DNA of 64,000 bases. It comes from Purpureocillium takamizusanense. Its lineage: Eukaryota; Ascomycota; Sordariomycetes; Hypocreales; Ophiocordycipitaceae. The stretch's first letter is position 1; each line of letters begins with the position of its first letter. The translations under genes were made by a program, and so were the position numbers. Positions 11,345 to 22,123 of the stretch are shown in pieces. The notes under the pieces are model-generated. The model was not told the origin of the DNA and did not search any database. It saw only the letters and a list, made by a program, of their open reading frames with translations. The DNA is taken from assembly GCF_022605165.1 (NCBI RefSeq), contig NC_063068.1, forward strand, positions 4,650,001-4,714,000. The letters run 5' to 3'.

Positions 11345-11896
11345 CGGCGCCGGCGGCGCCGGCAGTGGTGGTAGTGGTAGTGGTAGTGGTGGTGGTGGTG
11401 GGGGAAGAAATGTCTTCGAAATCAACAACCTGGAACAGATCAAGGGCTTCGGCAGGGGCCCCTCCAAGCAGGGCAACCTCGGCTACCACGACACCCTGCG
11501 CATCCCCGTCATTGAGAACACGCCCCACGAGGAGGACCTCACCGAGTACCTCGAGGCCGCCATGGAGGAGTTCCCCGACACGTACGCCGTGCTCGTCCGT
11601 CGGCACGGCGTCTACGTCTGGGGCGACAACGTCCACAAGGCCAAGACGCAGTGCGAGAGGTGAGTCGCGAGAGAGAGCCCCCAGCCAGCCAGCCAGCCAG
11701 CCCTTGAACAGCTACAGCAGCAAGCAGTGAGCTGCATAGATGCAAATGCGTAGTTCTCCGAACCTTTCAGCTGACTGTACATGTTTACCTCTCGGGGAAC
11801 AGTCTCGACTATCTCTTCCAGCTGGCTGTAGAGATGAGGAAGCTTGGCATATCCTGGATCAGCGATATCCCGCGCATTGCTCCAGACCGTCCATAG
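10751..11896 (+). CDS. MDE1: Methylthioribulose-1-phosphate dehydratase (class II aldolase fold)
   Basis: The structure is join(10751..10962, 11060..11659, 11803..11896), 301 residues; the last intron has a CTGAC branch point. The enzyme dehydrates 5-methylthioribulose-1-phosphate in the methionine salvage pathway, in the cytosol. Family marks: [22 protein letters not shown] near the N-terminus, [10 protein letters not shown], and the zinc-binding HTH motif in [12 protein letters not shown] (H139, H141). Further on are IKGFGRG and a third His in [10 protein letters not shown]. The C-terminal exon ([15 protein letters not shown]) completes the fold. Unusual: 12 consecutive Gln followed by about 20 Gly/Ser residues (positions about 154-187) replace a short loop before the NVFEINN strand. 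Intron 2 contains a (CCAG)n repeat. It is convergent with SEC20, 228 bp away. Confidence 0.93.
11307..11342 (+). repeat. CAG repeat encoding poly-Gln inside MDE1
   Basis: Eleven CAG codons plus a final CAA, directly followed by a GGC/GGT-rich tract to about 11404 that encodes Gly/Ser. It is in frame within exon 2 of MDE1. Confidence 0.9.
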
Positions 11897-12124
11897 ACAA
11901 ACGGGGGATATTAACCATGAAACATGAAAGAGTTGAAAAAGGAGACCAAAAAATAGATATCAACTACCTCGGAGCAGGCGTTGCGCGGGGCAGAGGAGCG
12001 AGAGCTTGGGTCGTGTTGTATAAGGCTGCGCATGGTTTCAGCAAGCCCAGCCCAGGAAGCCCAGTTGTGCACACGGGGGATACGTTTCAAGAGCACGTCT
12101 TCATGGTGGTGTATTCCTCGTAGT

Positions 12125-13445
12125 CTACAGCTCGTCTCTGACATGTGGTTCGCCACCCGGAGCAGGCACCGGCGTCTCCGTTTCCTCCCACATGCGCTTC
12201 TTTGGGTTCCGCGGCTGGTCTTCCTCGTCGGGGAGAGACCCCAGCTCATCCGCCTCTCTCGCGGCGTCAATGATCTTGCCCACCTGCTCCACCATGGAAT
12301 CCGGGTCCGCCTCCTTGTCAGCCCGCCGCTCACTCTCGCGTCCCACCCCGGCCGTCGGCAGGTCCTCGTCCGGCAGGCCCTCGACGGGCGGCAGCCCCTC
12401 CCGGCCGTCGGGCCCGACCTGCTGCGCCCTGCCCGACTCGCCCGCGCCGCCCTTGCCCTGCAGGACGGCGCTCCCGGCCCTGCTCCCCACGCCGAACAGG
12501 ACGCGCAGCGGCAGCCAGACTAGCCACCACATGGGCCCGTAGAGCAGGCGGCGGAAGACGAGCCACGTGCCCGTCGCGAGCAGCATGTACATGCTCGTCT
12601 GGAGGTACCACGTGTCGCTCTTCTGCGAGCGTAGCAGCGCGCCCAGTAGGTCGCGTGAGCGCGCGAGCATGCCCTCGAGCGACGCGTACGACTCGCCCAG
12701 CTGCCGCAGCGCCGCCGACGACTCCTCGAGCGTCTGGTGCGCGAACTCGCTGCGCGCCAGCTCCGCCGCGATCAGGTCGTGCGTGCGGCGCAGCGCGTCC
12801 GTCACGTTGCTGCTCGCGCCCACCGTCTGCTGGTCTTGCTCGGAGAGGCTCGACTTCAGGTGCTGCGAGTGGTGGTGATGCTGGTGATGGCGGAGGGCGG
12901 AGCGCAGCTGCGCGTGCGCACCGGGGGCGGCGGCGTCATCGCTGGATGGCGTGCCTGTCGGCGAGGCCGCCTCCGAGACGGGGACAGAAAAGGATTCTAT
13001 GAGGAGCCGGCGCTCCCGTCGCTGCGCCTCCTCGAGGCTCTTCTTGGCTGCCAGCCGCGCTCTTCGAAAGGCCGCCCGACAGCTGTGCTCTCCCGTCAGC
13101 GTCCCCGTTTCAAACTCTGCACGACTTCTGGGGTATTCCTTTATTTTACCTGGCAAGCTCGCCGCCCAACCTCTCCACGCCCTCGGTCAGGCGCGTCTTG
13201 TCGTGGCCATCGGGCCGCGCAAACCTGGCCTCCTCGCGGAGCAGCTCCTGCTCCTCCAGGCCGCCGCGGAGGATCTGCCCAATCTCGGCACTGAGCTCGC
13301 CGCTCGGGCTGTCCTCCTCGTCGGTGCCCAGCGGGACCGAGCCCGGCTGGAACTTGAGGCCGGCGAGCCGGTCGATGAGGTCGCGCAGCTGTGACGTGGT
13401 CTCCTGCAGGGCCGTCAGGCGCTCCTGCAGTCTTTCCAGAGACAT
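12125..13445 (-). CDS. SEC20: SEC20 Golgi-to-ER retrograde t-SNARE
   Basis: The structure is complement(join(12125..13082, 13150..13445)), 417 residues. The 67-nt intron (GTAAAA...GCTGAC...CACAG) joins ...GGELA-S-CRAAFRRARLA, restoring a continuous helix expected in Sec20. The start was set at MSLERLQERL; an upstream in-frame extension is possible but not family-like. The N-terminal half is coiled coil. The Sec20 SNARE-like segment runs from about residue 225 (RRTHDLIAAELARSEFAHQT) through SRDLLGALLRSQKSDTWYLQ. It is followed by a membrane anchor (MYMLLATGTWLVFRRLLYG) and a second hydrophobic stretch. The luminal tail is acidic and ends in RDEL, a variant of the HDEL ER-retrieval signal seen on yeast Sec20. 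Role: SNARE on the ER that accepts COPI vesicles; COPI zeta (RET3) lies 25 kb away in this window. Confidence 0.92.
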
Positions 13446-14983
13446 TTCGGCCGACGGTGCGGTTGTACGCGTGTGTCTGTCCAAGAGATCCTGGAGTAGT
13501 CGAGGCGGGTGCACGCCAGAGGCGGGATGCGTGGACGAGTCGTCGACGTTGCTGTTCTATCCTGTTCCTGACGGCGCCTCGTGGCCAGTTGAGACAGCTT
13601 GCTAAAGGGGGTTATGACGGTAGCGGGTTTGGTGACGTCTGGCAGGTGCAGAGTGATGAGCCCCACTAAAAAAAAGAAGTTGGCGAGCTCTCACCACCAA
13701 AGCTCGATATCACCGTCATCCAGCGGCAAAACAGTCATAATGCTTCGCAAGCGTGCGACAGACCATTTCCAAGTCAGACGGCAAGGAACAAAGTAGTCGT
13801 GGTCACTGTAATGGCGCTGGGCATGGGCTGCTCCGACTTGGTCTTCATCACCAATGGGCTTCAGAGTTGAGTCAGATCGGACCACTTTGAACAGTCATAT
13901 CAACCATGGCGAAAGTATGCGCAGCTCAGTCCAATAAATCGTATTCCAAGTAGCTGAAGCCAACGACATCCCGCTCCCAATCCAATGTCTCCCTCACCAT
14001 GCGCACCGCCAGCTCAACCCACCGACCCTGCCCTCCAACGGCCTCTCCTCGATGGGAGAAGCATCGTTAGCACTGCCCCTTCCGCGTCACTATCAGTCTT
14101 TGGGAGAACTCACCTGGATGGAAAAAAGGGTTGAAGCACCGCCCTCTGAACAGAATAATCGGAATCGAATCATGACCCGGAGGGAGTCAAGAAACCCCCC
14201 CACAGGCCACGCCACGCATCGCACTTAAGTGTCAACACACAATCTTCGCAACGGCTTCCCAGAGGGAATCACGGTCCGCTCCGGACCAAACCTACCCCCC
14301 AGGTGGAGGGAGGAAGGGGCCGGAGGGCCGCGCCCCTGATATTTCTGATGCCAATATTGCGGACGTCAAGTGACGCCGGGCCCTCACGGGCAGACCCGTC
14401 CTTTGCCCGCGCCTTGCTCCCCCCCGAGGGGGGAAGAAGGAGTGCGACCACGACTGCGGTATTTGGTGAAGATGTTACTCCGAATTTCTCACATGCGTAG
14501 CTGGCAGGCCCCCTTCTCCCCCTCCCAGAGGGAAAAGAGAGCGGGGGGCCCCGAGATGTCCTCGAAAGGTTTCATCTCCGTTTGGAAGCATGGAAGCGTG
14601 GCGTTGTCCAGAGGGCGGTGCTTGCGGGAGAAGGAAGAAAACAAAACAGACCGCGCGCACCGTCGCCGTGGGATATACTTTTCGCTAGCTCCCCTCTCCA
14701 CCCCTCCGGTGGGCAGTGGTTCACCCCTCAGGCACCCGCCCATTGCCCACCAGCCCGCTACCACCAGTGAGCTCGCCGCCGTCGCAGGGGACCAGCCCAC
14801 CCAGCGGCACGTGACTGCAATATTTCCCGTCGCGACTCCAACCGAACGACTCCAACGGTTCGCAGCCAAAAGGGTCGCAACAGGAGAGATCGCGCCGCCC
14901 CTCGAATTCGACCCGTCCGAGACCTGTTCTGTCTCTCCTCACCGACAAAGAGAACCTCGCGCGCCACGCTTTCGTCCACCACA
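13446..14983. other. Divergent promoter region SEC20 / mL53
   Basis: 1.5 kb with no supported gene. Open frames are short or compositionally odd. It should hold promoters for SEC20 (-) and mL53 (+). Confidence 0.5.
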
Positions 14984-15330
14984 ATGATCACCAAATTCAT
15001 GACCGAGATTACGGCCAAGTTCAACCCGTTCTCGGCCTGCGCCAAGCCTGCTCGGCTGTTCCTCACTTTCCTGCCCCCCAACGCCCGGTCAACCGGCACC
15101 ACCATCAACACGACGCTGCTTCCTCGGACGTCCACCGAGCCCAGCTCCGTCAAGGTCAAGTTCAGTGCGTCACGGTCCTCCTGGCGAGCTTTGTGGACGA
15201 GTGCTAATCTGCGACAGAGGACGGCAAGGAGATGGAATTCAACTGCTCCAAAATCAACATCAAGGGTCTCGTCCAAGAGGTCGACAGACACTCCCGCCAA
15301 TTGCAAAAGGCGGCCGACCTCACCGACTAA
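14984..15330 (+). CDS. MRPL44: Mitochondrial large ribosomal subunit protein mL53 (yeast MRPL44 family)
   Basis: The structure is join(14984..15164, 15218..15330), 97 residues, with a 53-nt intron and frame kept (AAG split as A|AG). The sequence begins MITKFMTEITAKFNPFSACA and contains LFLTFLPPNARSTGTTINT, the conserved first part of the mL53 domain. The second exon continues KDGKEMEFNCSKINIKGLVQ and ends in a short Lys/Asp-containing helix. Length and pattern fit the fungal family, which is a peripheral protein of the mitochondrial 54S subunit. No classical presequence is visible, which is common for small mitoribosomal proteins. It is convergent with IPP1, whose stop codon lies 209 bp away. 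Confidence 0.9.
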
Positions 15331-15538
15331 ATCACGCAACACAACTATTTGCATTTGCATCACCGGCGTTTCACGGAGCAGGATTACAACCGAGAGTCGA
15401 TCCTCGGAAGGCATGTACCATATTTAGACACGTCGGAACTTTTGTATATTACGCTTGGTGGCACGCATGGTGCAGCCAGCCCTGCCTTTTACTCGTTCAT
15501 GATAATCTTTCACCTCGCTGTACCATTCAGCAAGCTCT

Positions 15539-16767
15539 CTAAGCTGAAGCACCGCTGATGAAGAACCACTTGTCGATGGAGCTGTCAATCTTCTCGGGAG
15601 GAAGGTCCTGGTTAGGGGGAAGAGCAGGCAGCTGCTCAGGCGCGAGGCGGCTTGGGGACCGAGAGACGGTCGTGTTGGCACTGGTGCGATCAGAAATTGC
15701 TCCTCATACTCGTTTCAAAGGCCGACTTACATGGAGACTTCACCAGCGGGGGTCTTGCCAGTGATGAGGCGCTCCCAGGCCTCACCGCACTCACGGATGA
15801 CATCCATGGCATAGCTACAAACACAGTCAGCGGCGAATCAGAGTACCCTGCCGCCGAAGAAGCCTTACCTCTTGTTCTTGCACTCGCCGGTGAAGGCAAA
15901 CTGGTTCTCGGGCTTGCCATCGGGGATCTTGTAGATGCGGAACCATTCGTTGGTGGCGCGCAGGAGGCCGGGCAGGTGGCGCTCGACGTCCTCAATATCG
16001 TTGAGCTTGGGGGCCAGAGGGTCGTTCACGTCAATGACAATGACCTTCCAGTCCGTCTCCTCCTCATCGAGAAGAGCCATGACGCCGAGGACCTTGACCT
16101 GCTTGACCTGACCGGTGTAGCCGACGAGCTCACCGATCTCGCAGACGTCGAGAGGGTCGTTGTCGCCCTTGGCCTTGGTCTCGGGGTGGACAACGTTGGG
16201 ATCCTCCCAGGTCTTGGGGCCGGCCGAGTCAGACACATGTTCCAACTTCAACGAGGAGAATGCTGAGCCGAGTACATACCTGGGGGAAGGCACCGTAGTT
16301 CCACAGGTAGCCCTTGTGGGGGAAGCAGTTGCGGACGTAGCGGAGCTTGCCCTTCTTGATGTCCTGCTTGATGGGGTTGAGGAGCTCCTCCTTGGAGATC
16401 TGCCGTGCGCGAGTCGTGTCAGTGGGGTCATGAGAAGCTTGGGTATAACGATTGAGGGATACGAGGAGGGCCACGCCCAACGTGCACCGAACATTGGTCC
16501 GTCGGGCTCCCGAGCAGACGAAAGATTGGATGCGCCTGGGCAGGGGAACGAAGAGGGGAGGGCAACAGCAGACAAAAAGCGCACCTCGAGCTTGGCATTG
16601 GTCCACCGGGGGATCTCGACAACCATGTTGAGGATGGTCTGCTCCTGGTTGACGTAGAGGGGGATATCGTGGAAGGGCGAGACGGGGACGCCATCCTTCT
16701 CGATGTAGACGCGGTGCTCGAGGGTGTTGGCGGCGGCCACCTTGCGGAGGTTGTAGGGGGAAGCCAT
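15539..16767 (-). CDS. IPP1: Inorganic pyrophosphatase (family I)
   Basis: The structure is complement(join(15539..15680, 15731..15814, 15869..16212, 16280..16399, 16585..16767)), 290 residues, the expected length for fungal cytosolic PPase. It hydrolyses PPi to phosphate, with Mg2+, and pulls biosynthetic reactions forward. Family marks: [17 protein letters not shown] at the N-terminus, [20 protein letters not shown], and the signature DNDPLDV (D118-V124). The metal-site region [16 protein letters not shown] is intact. Also present are the [20 protein letters not shown] segment and the C-terminal [14 protein letters not shown]. All introns are GT-AG with CTGAC or CTAAC-like branch points. 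The start at MASPYNLRK matches the cytosolic enzyme, but the frame stays open for another 1.1 kb upstream and includes a presequence-like leader (see the separate entry and finding). Confidence 0.95.
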
Positions 16768-16989
16768 GGTGGGCGAGGCAGACGAGGCGGTCGACGAGGT
16801 CGATGAGTGCAATTGGCGGGTGGACGCGGGCGACGCAAGGTGACGGGCTATCTGGGCCGTCCTCTGGGAAGAGATTTGCAAAGGAGAGGGGGAGAGAAGA
16901 GAGTTGGTGGTGGTGGTGGCAGCAGCAGAGGCGGACGAGGTGTTGATGCGGTGGGAGGCGGATGGAGGGGGCGGGGCACGTAGACCCAT
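16768..16989 (-). other. In-frame upstream extension of IPP1, mitochondrial-presequence-like
   Basis: From an ATG at 16987-16989, 74 codons run in frame and without a stop into the IPP1 start. The extension has no Asp or Glu, is rich in Ser/Thr/Ala with scattered Arg, and ends with [18 protein letters not shown]. That fits the R-x-(F/L/I)-x-x-(S/T/G)-x4 motif of two-step mitochondrial processing. The open frame continues further to 17874. Whether it is translated cannot be decided here. Confidence 0.4.
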
Positions 16990-19290
16990 ATGGAAGCCAG
17001 GAGTCGCCGCAGCAGCGAGAACGCCGCCGCCGCTGGTGCGTGCAGAGAACCTGTCGTTCGCGCTGGTGGTGCGGGTGCTGGTGCGGGCGCTGGCGCTGGA
17101 CCCAGGTCGGGCACAACCCACAGGGGCGACAGGGGTTGGCGTAGTGCTGCTGCTGGGGAAGCTGCTGATGCTTCTGCTGCTTCTGCTGCTACTGCTACTA
17201 CCTGGCGTGCCACTGCCGCCTCCTAGCAACGCTCGTCTGCCGGGCCTCGTCAGCGTCCCGCTACCCAAACTGGATAGGGGGCCAGCAGCCGGTGCCGGTG
17301 CGGATGCTGCTGACGTTGCTGGCAGCAGCAACGCAAGACGTCGCGAGGCAGCGCCGCAGCTGTGCCGCGCAGAGGGGCCGTGATTGGCCCGACGTGGATG
17401 CGACGAAGACGACAGCGAAGACAATGACAGCAGCCGTGGCGGTGATGGTGCCGACGGCAGCGAGGGCGACACGGACGACAGGCGACGGGCGGCGTGGAGG
17501 AGACGCTGCTGCTGCTGCTGCTGCCGGACAAACGGAAAGGACGACGACGACGACGACGGGTACGCGCACGCAGGCATACGAACAAACATGAGGGAGCTGG
17601 CGACGGCGAGCCTGCGAGAGCGGCTGGGCAAGGGCGGCGGCCCAGAAATAACGGCAGCAGAGCTGCACGCCGGCCGCAACATGGCTTGTCCCCTCGAAGC
17701 GCGGGCACCGAGGGCCGGCTCGTTGTCTTGGGTGCGGCGGGCTGTTGTTGGGCTGGGCAGCGCACGCGCAGACCGAGGTAAAGTAAAAAAAAGTGTCCAC
17801 ACCTCAGTGCCTCGCAGCAATGGCACCAGCAGCAGCAGCCGACGCCAGCGTGTATGTTTTGGTTTGCACCTCACGTTTGCCTCGTGGGTCTTTTCGTGCC
17901 CTGATGAGTGCCTGCCTGCCCGTCCCTGGCAGGCTTCTCCGCCAGGGGATGCTCGGTCTGTTTGACTGCCCGGGCCTCCACTGGCATGGATGGCGGGGCC
18001 TACACAGGATGACAGGCTGCACTACACCCCCGGCCCAGCGGGATAATCAGGGGGTGCGCCTCGTGCGGTACGGGGTGGGCCGAACGGCTCGGTTCCAAGG
18101 GTAGGTTAGTAGTCGTCGCCCGGCTCCAGCGCGAGCGTCTTTCCCGACTCATCCCGGGGTCCGAGCCCGCGTGCTCCAAGGTGGGCGCCGGCGGCGGCAG
18201 TTGCGGGCATCTGATTTCCATCATCCTATCTTATCCGCTTCCGCCCCTTATCCCTATGGTAGGAGGCTCTCGCTCGACTGCACGGTGCGCCACCAAGGTG
18301 ATGGCCTGTCGGCTGGTGCTAAATTTCGACAACAATTTTTCCTGGTAGGTCTTTTTTTCCCTGCCACTCATTGCCTGGTTTTTTTTGGTTTTTTTTTTGT
18401 ACTCTTTTTTTTTTTCACCTCTCGCGTGTGTGGGCGGGCATGCGACTAGATGCCCCATCCGACCGATGGGCATGAGCACGCAATGGGCCGCCCAGCGGCG
18501 TGCGTCGTGGTTGGTGGCCACGTCTTCGTACCGTGCGGCGATTGCAACGCGTCCAACAAACGCCGCCCAGTCAGCCATGTTACTAACAGGACCAGCGTCC
18601 TATCTGCTGTCCCCCCTTTTGGTTTCCCATCGGGACAGCGTGGCAAGCCAACTATAGATACTGCGTGCATACGTACTACGTTAGTAGAACACCCCCCACT
18701 GGGTCGCATGCCTTTAGCATGTGCCTGCAGCCATCATGGTTGACGTTGCCTGTTTGATCAGCACCACAGTAACTACAGACAACCCCAAGGCAACATGGAG
18801 CCATTGCAGCAACTGCGATTACGGCGCCTTGGTGAACGCCCAACTCGTCCGTCGCGTTGCCTCAATGGGCAGGCAGGCCCTCGGTGTCCTTCCACAGCTT
18901 GGGCCAACTAATGCTCGCGCCCGTGTTTCGTTGTTTCAATATTGGTTTTGCTGTCCGAGACGTGACCTCCGCACGTCGCACAACATGGCGACGTGGTAGT
19001 GAGTGCCCAAGACTACATTTAGGAGGGATTCCCACGTGCCCGCGACTCGACATGAATGCCAGTAAATCATCTGCGTCGAGGACTGCTGGGACAGGGACGG
19101 AATCGCGTTGCTAAGTCAATGTGAACATACGAATACACCGCAACTACCCTGCATAGGTACCAGGTAGGCAGGAACACCCAGCCCCAACAAGCATTAAACG
19201 AGGCATCTTCAACGACTGTCGCGCCACAACCAATACATGACCTTCCACTCCTGCTCTCGATCCTACAGGACACGATAAACCAACAGCGTC
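16990..19290. other. Upstream region of IPP1 and 3' flank of the eisosome gene
   Basis: The first 0.9 kb is low-complexity, GC-rich and open in the IPP1 frame to 17874. From about 18330 to 18420 there are long T runs. A TAC/GTA cluster lies near 18660-18690. No separate gene was recognised. Confidence 0.5.
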
Positions 19291-20408
19291 TCACGCTGCG
19301 GTAATCGACGTGCCCTTGTGCAGCTCAATCTCACTCGCGGCGGCGTCTTCGCTCTTGACTCCCGCCCCATCATCAATCGCCTTCTCCTTACTCTGGGTGG
19401 GGCCTTGCTCCTCGAGCGTGTACCCCTCCTGTTCTGGCTGCCATTCCCGGAGGTCGTCTTCGCAATCGTTAAGCACCTGACGAGCCTGCTGTCCGTAGGC
19501 GTACGGCTCGCGGTCGTCGCCGGGCACGACGGGCGTGTCGTCGAGCATGGCGAGGAGGCGGCGGCCGTGCTTGGCCAGGATGATTTGCTTCTCGGCACGC
19601 TCAATGGTGGCGGCGAACTCGGCCTCGTACGCTTCCTTGAGCTTCTGGCGGGTCTGGTAGGTGGCGCGTTAGCAGGGTCAGCGTCTTCGCCGTCGCCAGT
19701 GCCGTCGATGAGACAACGCTGACTTGACGCGAGAGCAAGCGCTCAGGTGAGACGTACCACATTGGTCAGCTGGGCTTCAGCGACGAGGTTCTCGGCCTCG
19801 GCTCTAACGAGCTCCTGCTCTAGGACGACGAGCCTGGCGCTCTCGGGCTCCTTCAACTTGAGCCTGCCAATCTCGTCGGCGATCTTGGCCTTGCCGTCGC
19901 GACTGGGCTGGACGCTCTTCTCCGTGTTGCGGATGGACTTGAGGCGGCCGCGCGACTCGTCAAGGGCGTGGGCGTACGTGTCCTCCTGCTCGCCCATCTC
20001 GCTGAGGATGACGCCGACCTTGTCCGAAATGTCGCTGATGCCATCGTCGCCCGTCTGTTCGCCCCACTCGGAGAGCTGCTGGGCGATGGAGATGCGCTCG
20101 CGGCCGGCCGTCTCGTGGGCCGAGATGAGGTTGTTCTCCGACTTGATGAGGCGGAAGAGGCGGCGCGACAGCTCAGGCTGGACCTGGCCGCGCAGGGAGC
20201 TGAAGGAGAAGGCGGTGCGGCCACCGGAGCCGCCGGAGCCGGAGCTCTTGGACTTGCCGCCGGAGCGGATGGAGAGTGCGCGGTTCCTGCACGCAGGCGG
20301 CGAGTTAGCGACGCTGGATTCCGTGCCGGCTGCGGTGCTACTGTTGTAGCGCCGGTGGCCCTGCAAGTACTGCGAGAAGGCACCGTCGAAGCCGGACGAC
20401 CGGGACAT
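19291..20408 (-). CDS. Eisosome BAR-domain protein (Pil1/Lsp1 family, possibly PilB-type)
   Basis: The proposed structure is complement(join(19291..19653, 19758..20286, 20371..20408)), 309 residues. Pil1 family marks are strong: RGQVQPELSRRLFRLIKSEN, then ISIAQQLSEWGE, SDISDKVGVILSEMGEQED, RLKSIRNTEKSVQPSRDGKA, VVLEQELVRAEAENLVAEAQ and LLAMLDDTPVVPGDD. These make the crescent BAR dimer that coats plasma-membrane furrows (eisosomes). The N-terminus is short and Ser/Gly-rich instead of the Arg-rich Pil1 start. The C-terminal tail is acidic. Together these suggest the second paralogue known in filamentous fungi. Intron 2 (104 nt) is required by frame and homology. Intron 1 (84 nt, GCTAAC branch, CAG acceptor) is stop-free and a multiple of three, so it is probable but not proven; without it the protein gains 28 residues near the N-terminus. 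Confidence 0.85.
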
Positions 20409-22123
20409 GGCGGGCGGGCAAGGGGACAGAGGTGATGTCGAGGGGTGCGACAGCATGACACTCACATCATGGGAGAATCTTAGGGGCTTTCAGGATTCTC
20501 TGGAGACAGGCGAAGCTGCAGGAGCTACTCTGATCGGGTGAGTGTCTGCTCTTTCCCGGTGTAAGCAACTGCAAGATCAAAACGGCAGGCGCAACCGCCG
20601 ACCACTTGCGACGACAGCGCAACGGCACGGGAAGCTGAGTCTGGACGCGCCCAATGGATATCGCCGAGCACGTACAGGGAAGGCGGGCTCAATCTGCCCT
20701 TGTTTTCGTCCTTTGTGTCCTTGGTCTCGGCGGAATAGCCACTGATGTCGATGATGTGTCGTGAAGAGCGGCAGCACAGGCGCAGATCAGACGAGAGACA
20801 TCCGATCAACTTCTCGGCAGTGAAGAGGAGGTGCGGCGGCGTCGGGGGAGGGGGATGGGATATACACTGGTATACACCATGGGCCACACAGCACGCACGG
20901 GCGCAACAGACTTCAAGACGGCGATACGTAAGGAACCCACATCCTGCGACAAAGGCTACGGCGGCCGTTACGTAGTGTACTGGGCAGACGTCGGCCGCAC
21001 TGCCCGCGGGAGGGTCCCCTCGACATCCTCTCGAGACGGGCACAGCTCTGCACGGCTGTTCGAAGGGGAGGGGGGCGGCGCGCAACACCGCACACAGCAG
21101 CACAAGCTTCACGGCGCGCCAGTGGGAAAGGCCATGGTGAGCCACGCTGAGAGCATGGCATGGCATGGCCGGCTGGGCTGGGCACACACAAGAGGCAAGG
21201 CAGGGCCGCCCCCAGCACGGCGCCCGCGTCCGGTAGCCGGAGTAGTAGTGGTGACGACGGTTGACGGAATGCGCCATGATGTCATTCATGAGACGCCCCT
21301 ATGATGAAGCTCTCCATCCAGGCAGACCCCGCCGAGTTGGGTTTGGGGCGATCCCGGCTGCTGCACGATTGATTTGCCCTTTGCGCCACCACCACACCCG
21401 CCTGCCCGTTCGACTGGACTGGACGGGCGCGCATGAATCCGCCCACCGCTGCTGCTGCTGAAGAAGAATTGGCTTGGCTCGCTTGGATGTTGGCTGCCTG
21501 GTTGGCCGGGGCCGTGACGTGCAAAAACCCCCATCGACGGGCAACGGCTGCAGGGCAAAGGCAAGATGCTTCATCATCGAGAAGTGATTGTTGCGTGTCT
21601 TTTTTCGAGGGTCTCTCTATACGTAAAGCATGAGTCGTCACGGAAGCCTCCAGTTTCTACGTACCTATCCTCTGTCCAACGCCAGCCCCCCATATTTGCC
21701 CGACCCGTGATTCCGTCGCCTCCCATGGAGTGGCAAAACAACCCAGACCATGCCCAAAGAGATGTAAAAAAAAAAAAAAGAAGAACATTCAGTCATTCCT
21801 CGTTCGCTCACTTCGTCGTACCACGGCGTCCCAGAGCAAGACGCCTCTCTCCGTGCGGCCGCTACAACGAAGCCGATGACGTCTCTCCCGCGCCCGCCGG
21901 CCCATCCGGCACCTACCGCCCGCTAAAACAAAGTCCACCACCATTTGTGCACCACCACCAACACCACCACCAGCAGCGGCGCCGAGGGCCCACGCGCCCG
22001 TTCGTGACGGAGCAGACCTGCCCCTCAAAAACCGTGCAGCTCGGAAGGTTCCCCCCACGCCATGATGGTGTCGAGGCAAGTGGCCTGCTGCTGGCCGACG
22101 ACGTAACTCAGTAGTAGCCTGAC
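20409..22123. other. Promoter of the eisosome gene and 3' flank of the His-rich gene
   Basis: No convincing gene. A 254-codon open frame on the minus strand (20525-21289) is Cys/Arg-rich with no domain and overlaps the expected promoter, so it was not called. Confidence 0.5.

Noticed and set aside
13083..13156. 22-nt and 33-nt alternative introns in SEC20 using nearer acceptors
   Set aside because: The 22-nt option is too short to splice and the 33-nt option meets a stop; the 67-nt intron restores the conserved helix.
15865..17874. A 669-codon minus-strand open frame read as one protein including IPP1
   Set aside because: It runs through IPP1 introns that have clear GT-AG signals, and the introns are needed to rebuild the family sequence. 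Only the upstream leader was kept, as a hypothesis.
20525..21289. A 254-codon minus-strand frame upstream of the eisosome gene
   Set aside because: Cys/Arg/His-rich with no domain or signal peptide, and it occupies the expected promoter; best explained by GC-rich non-coding DNA.
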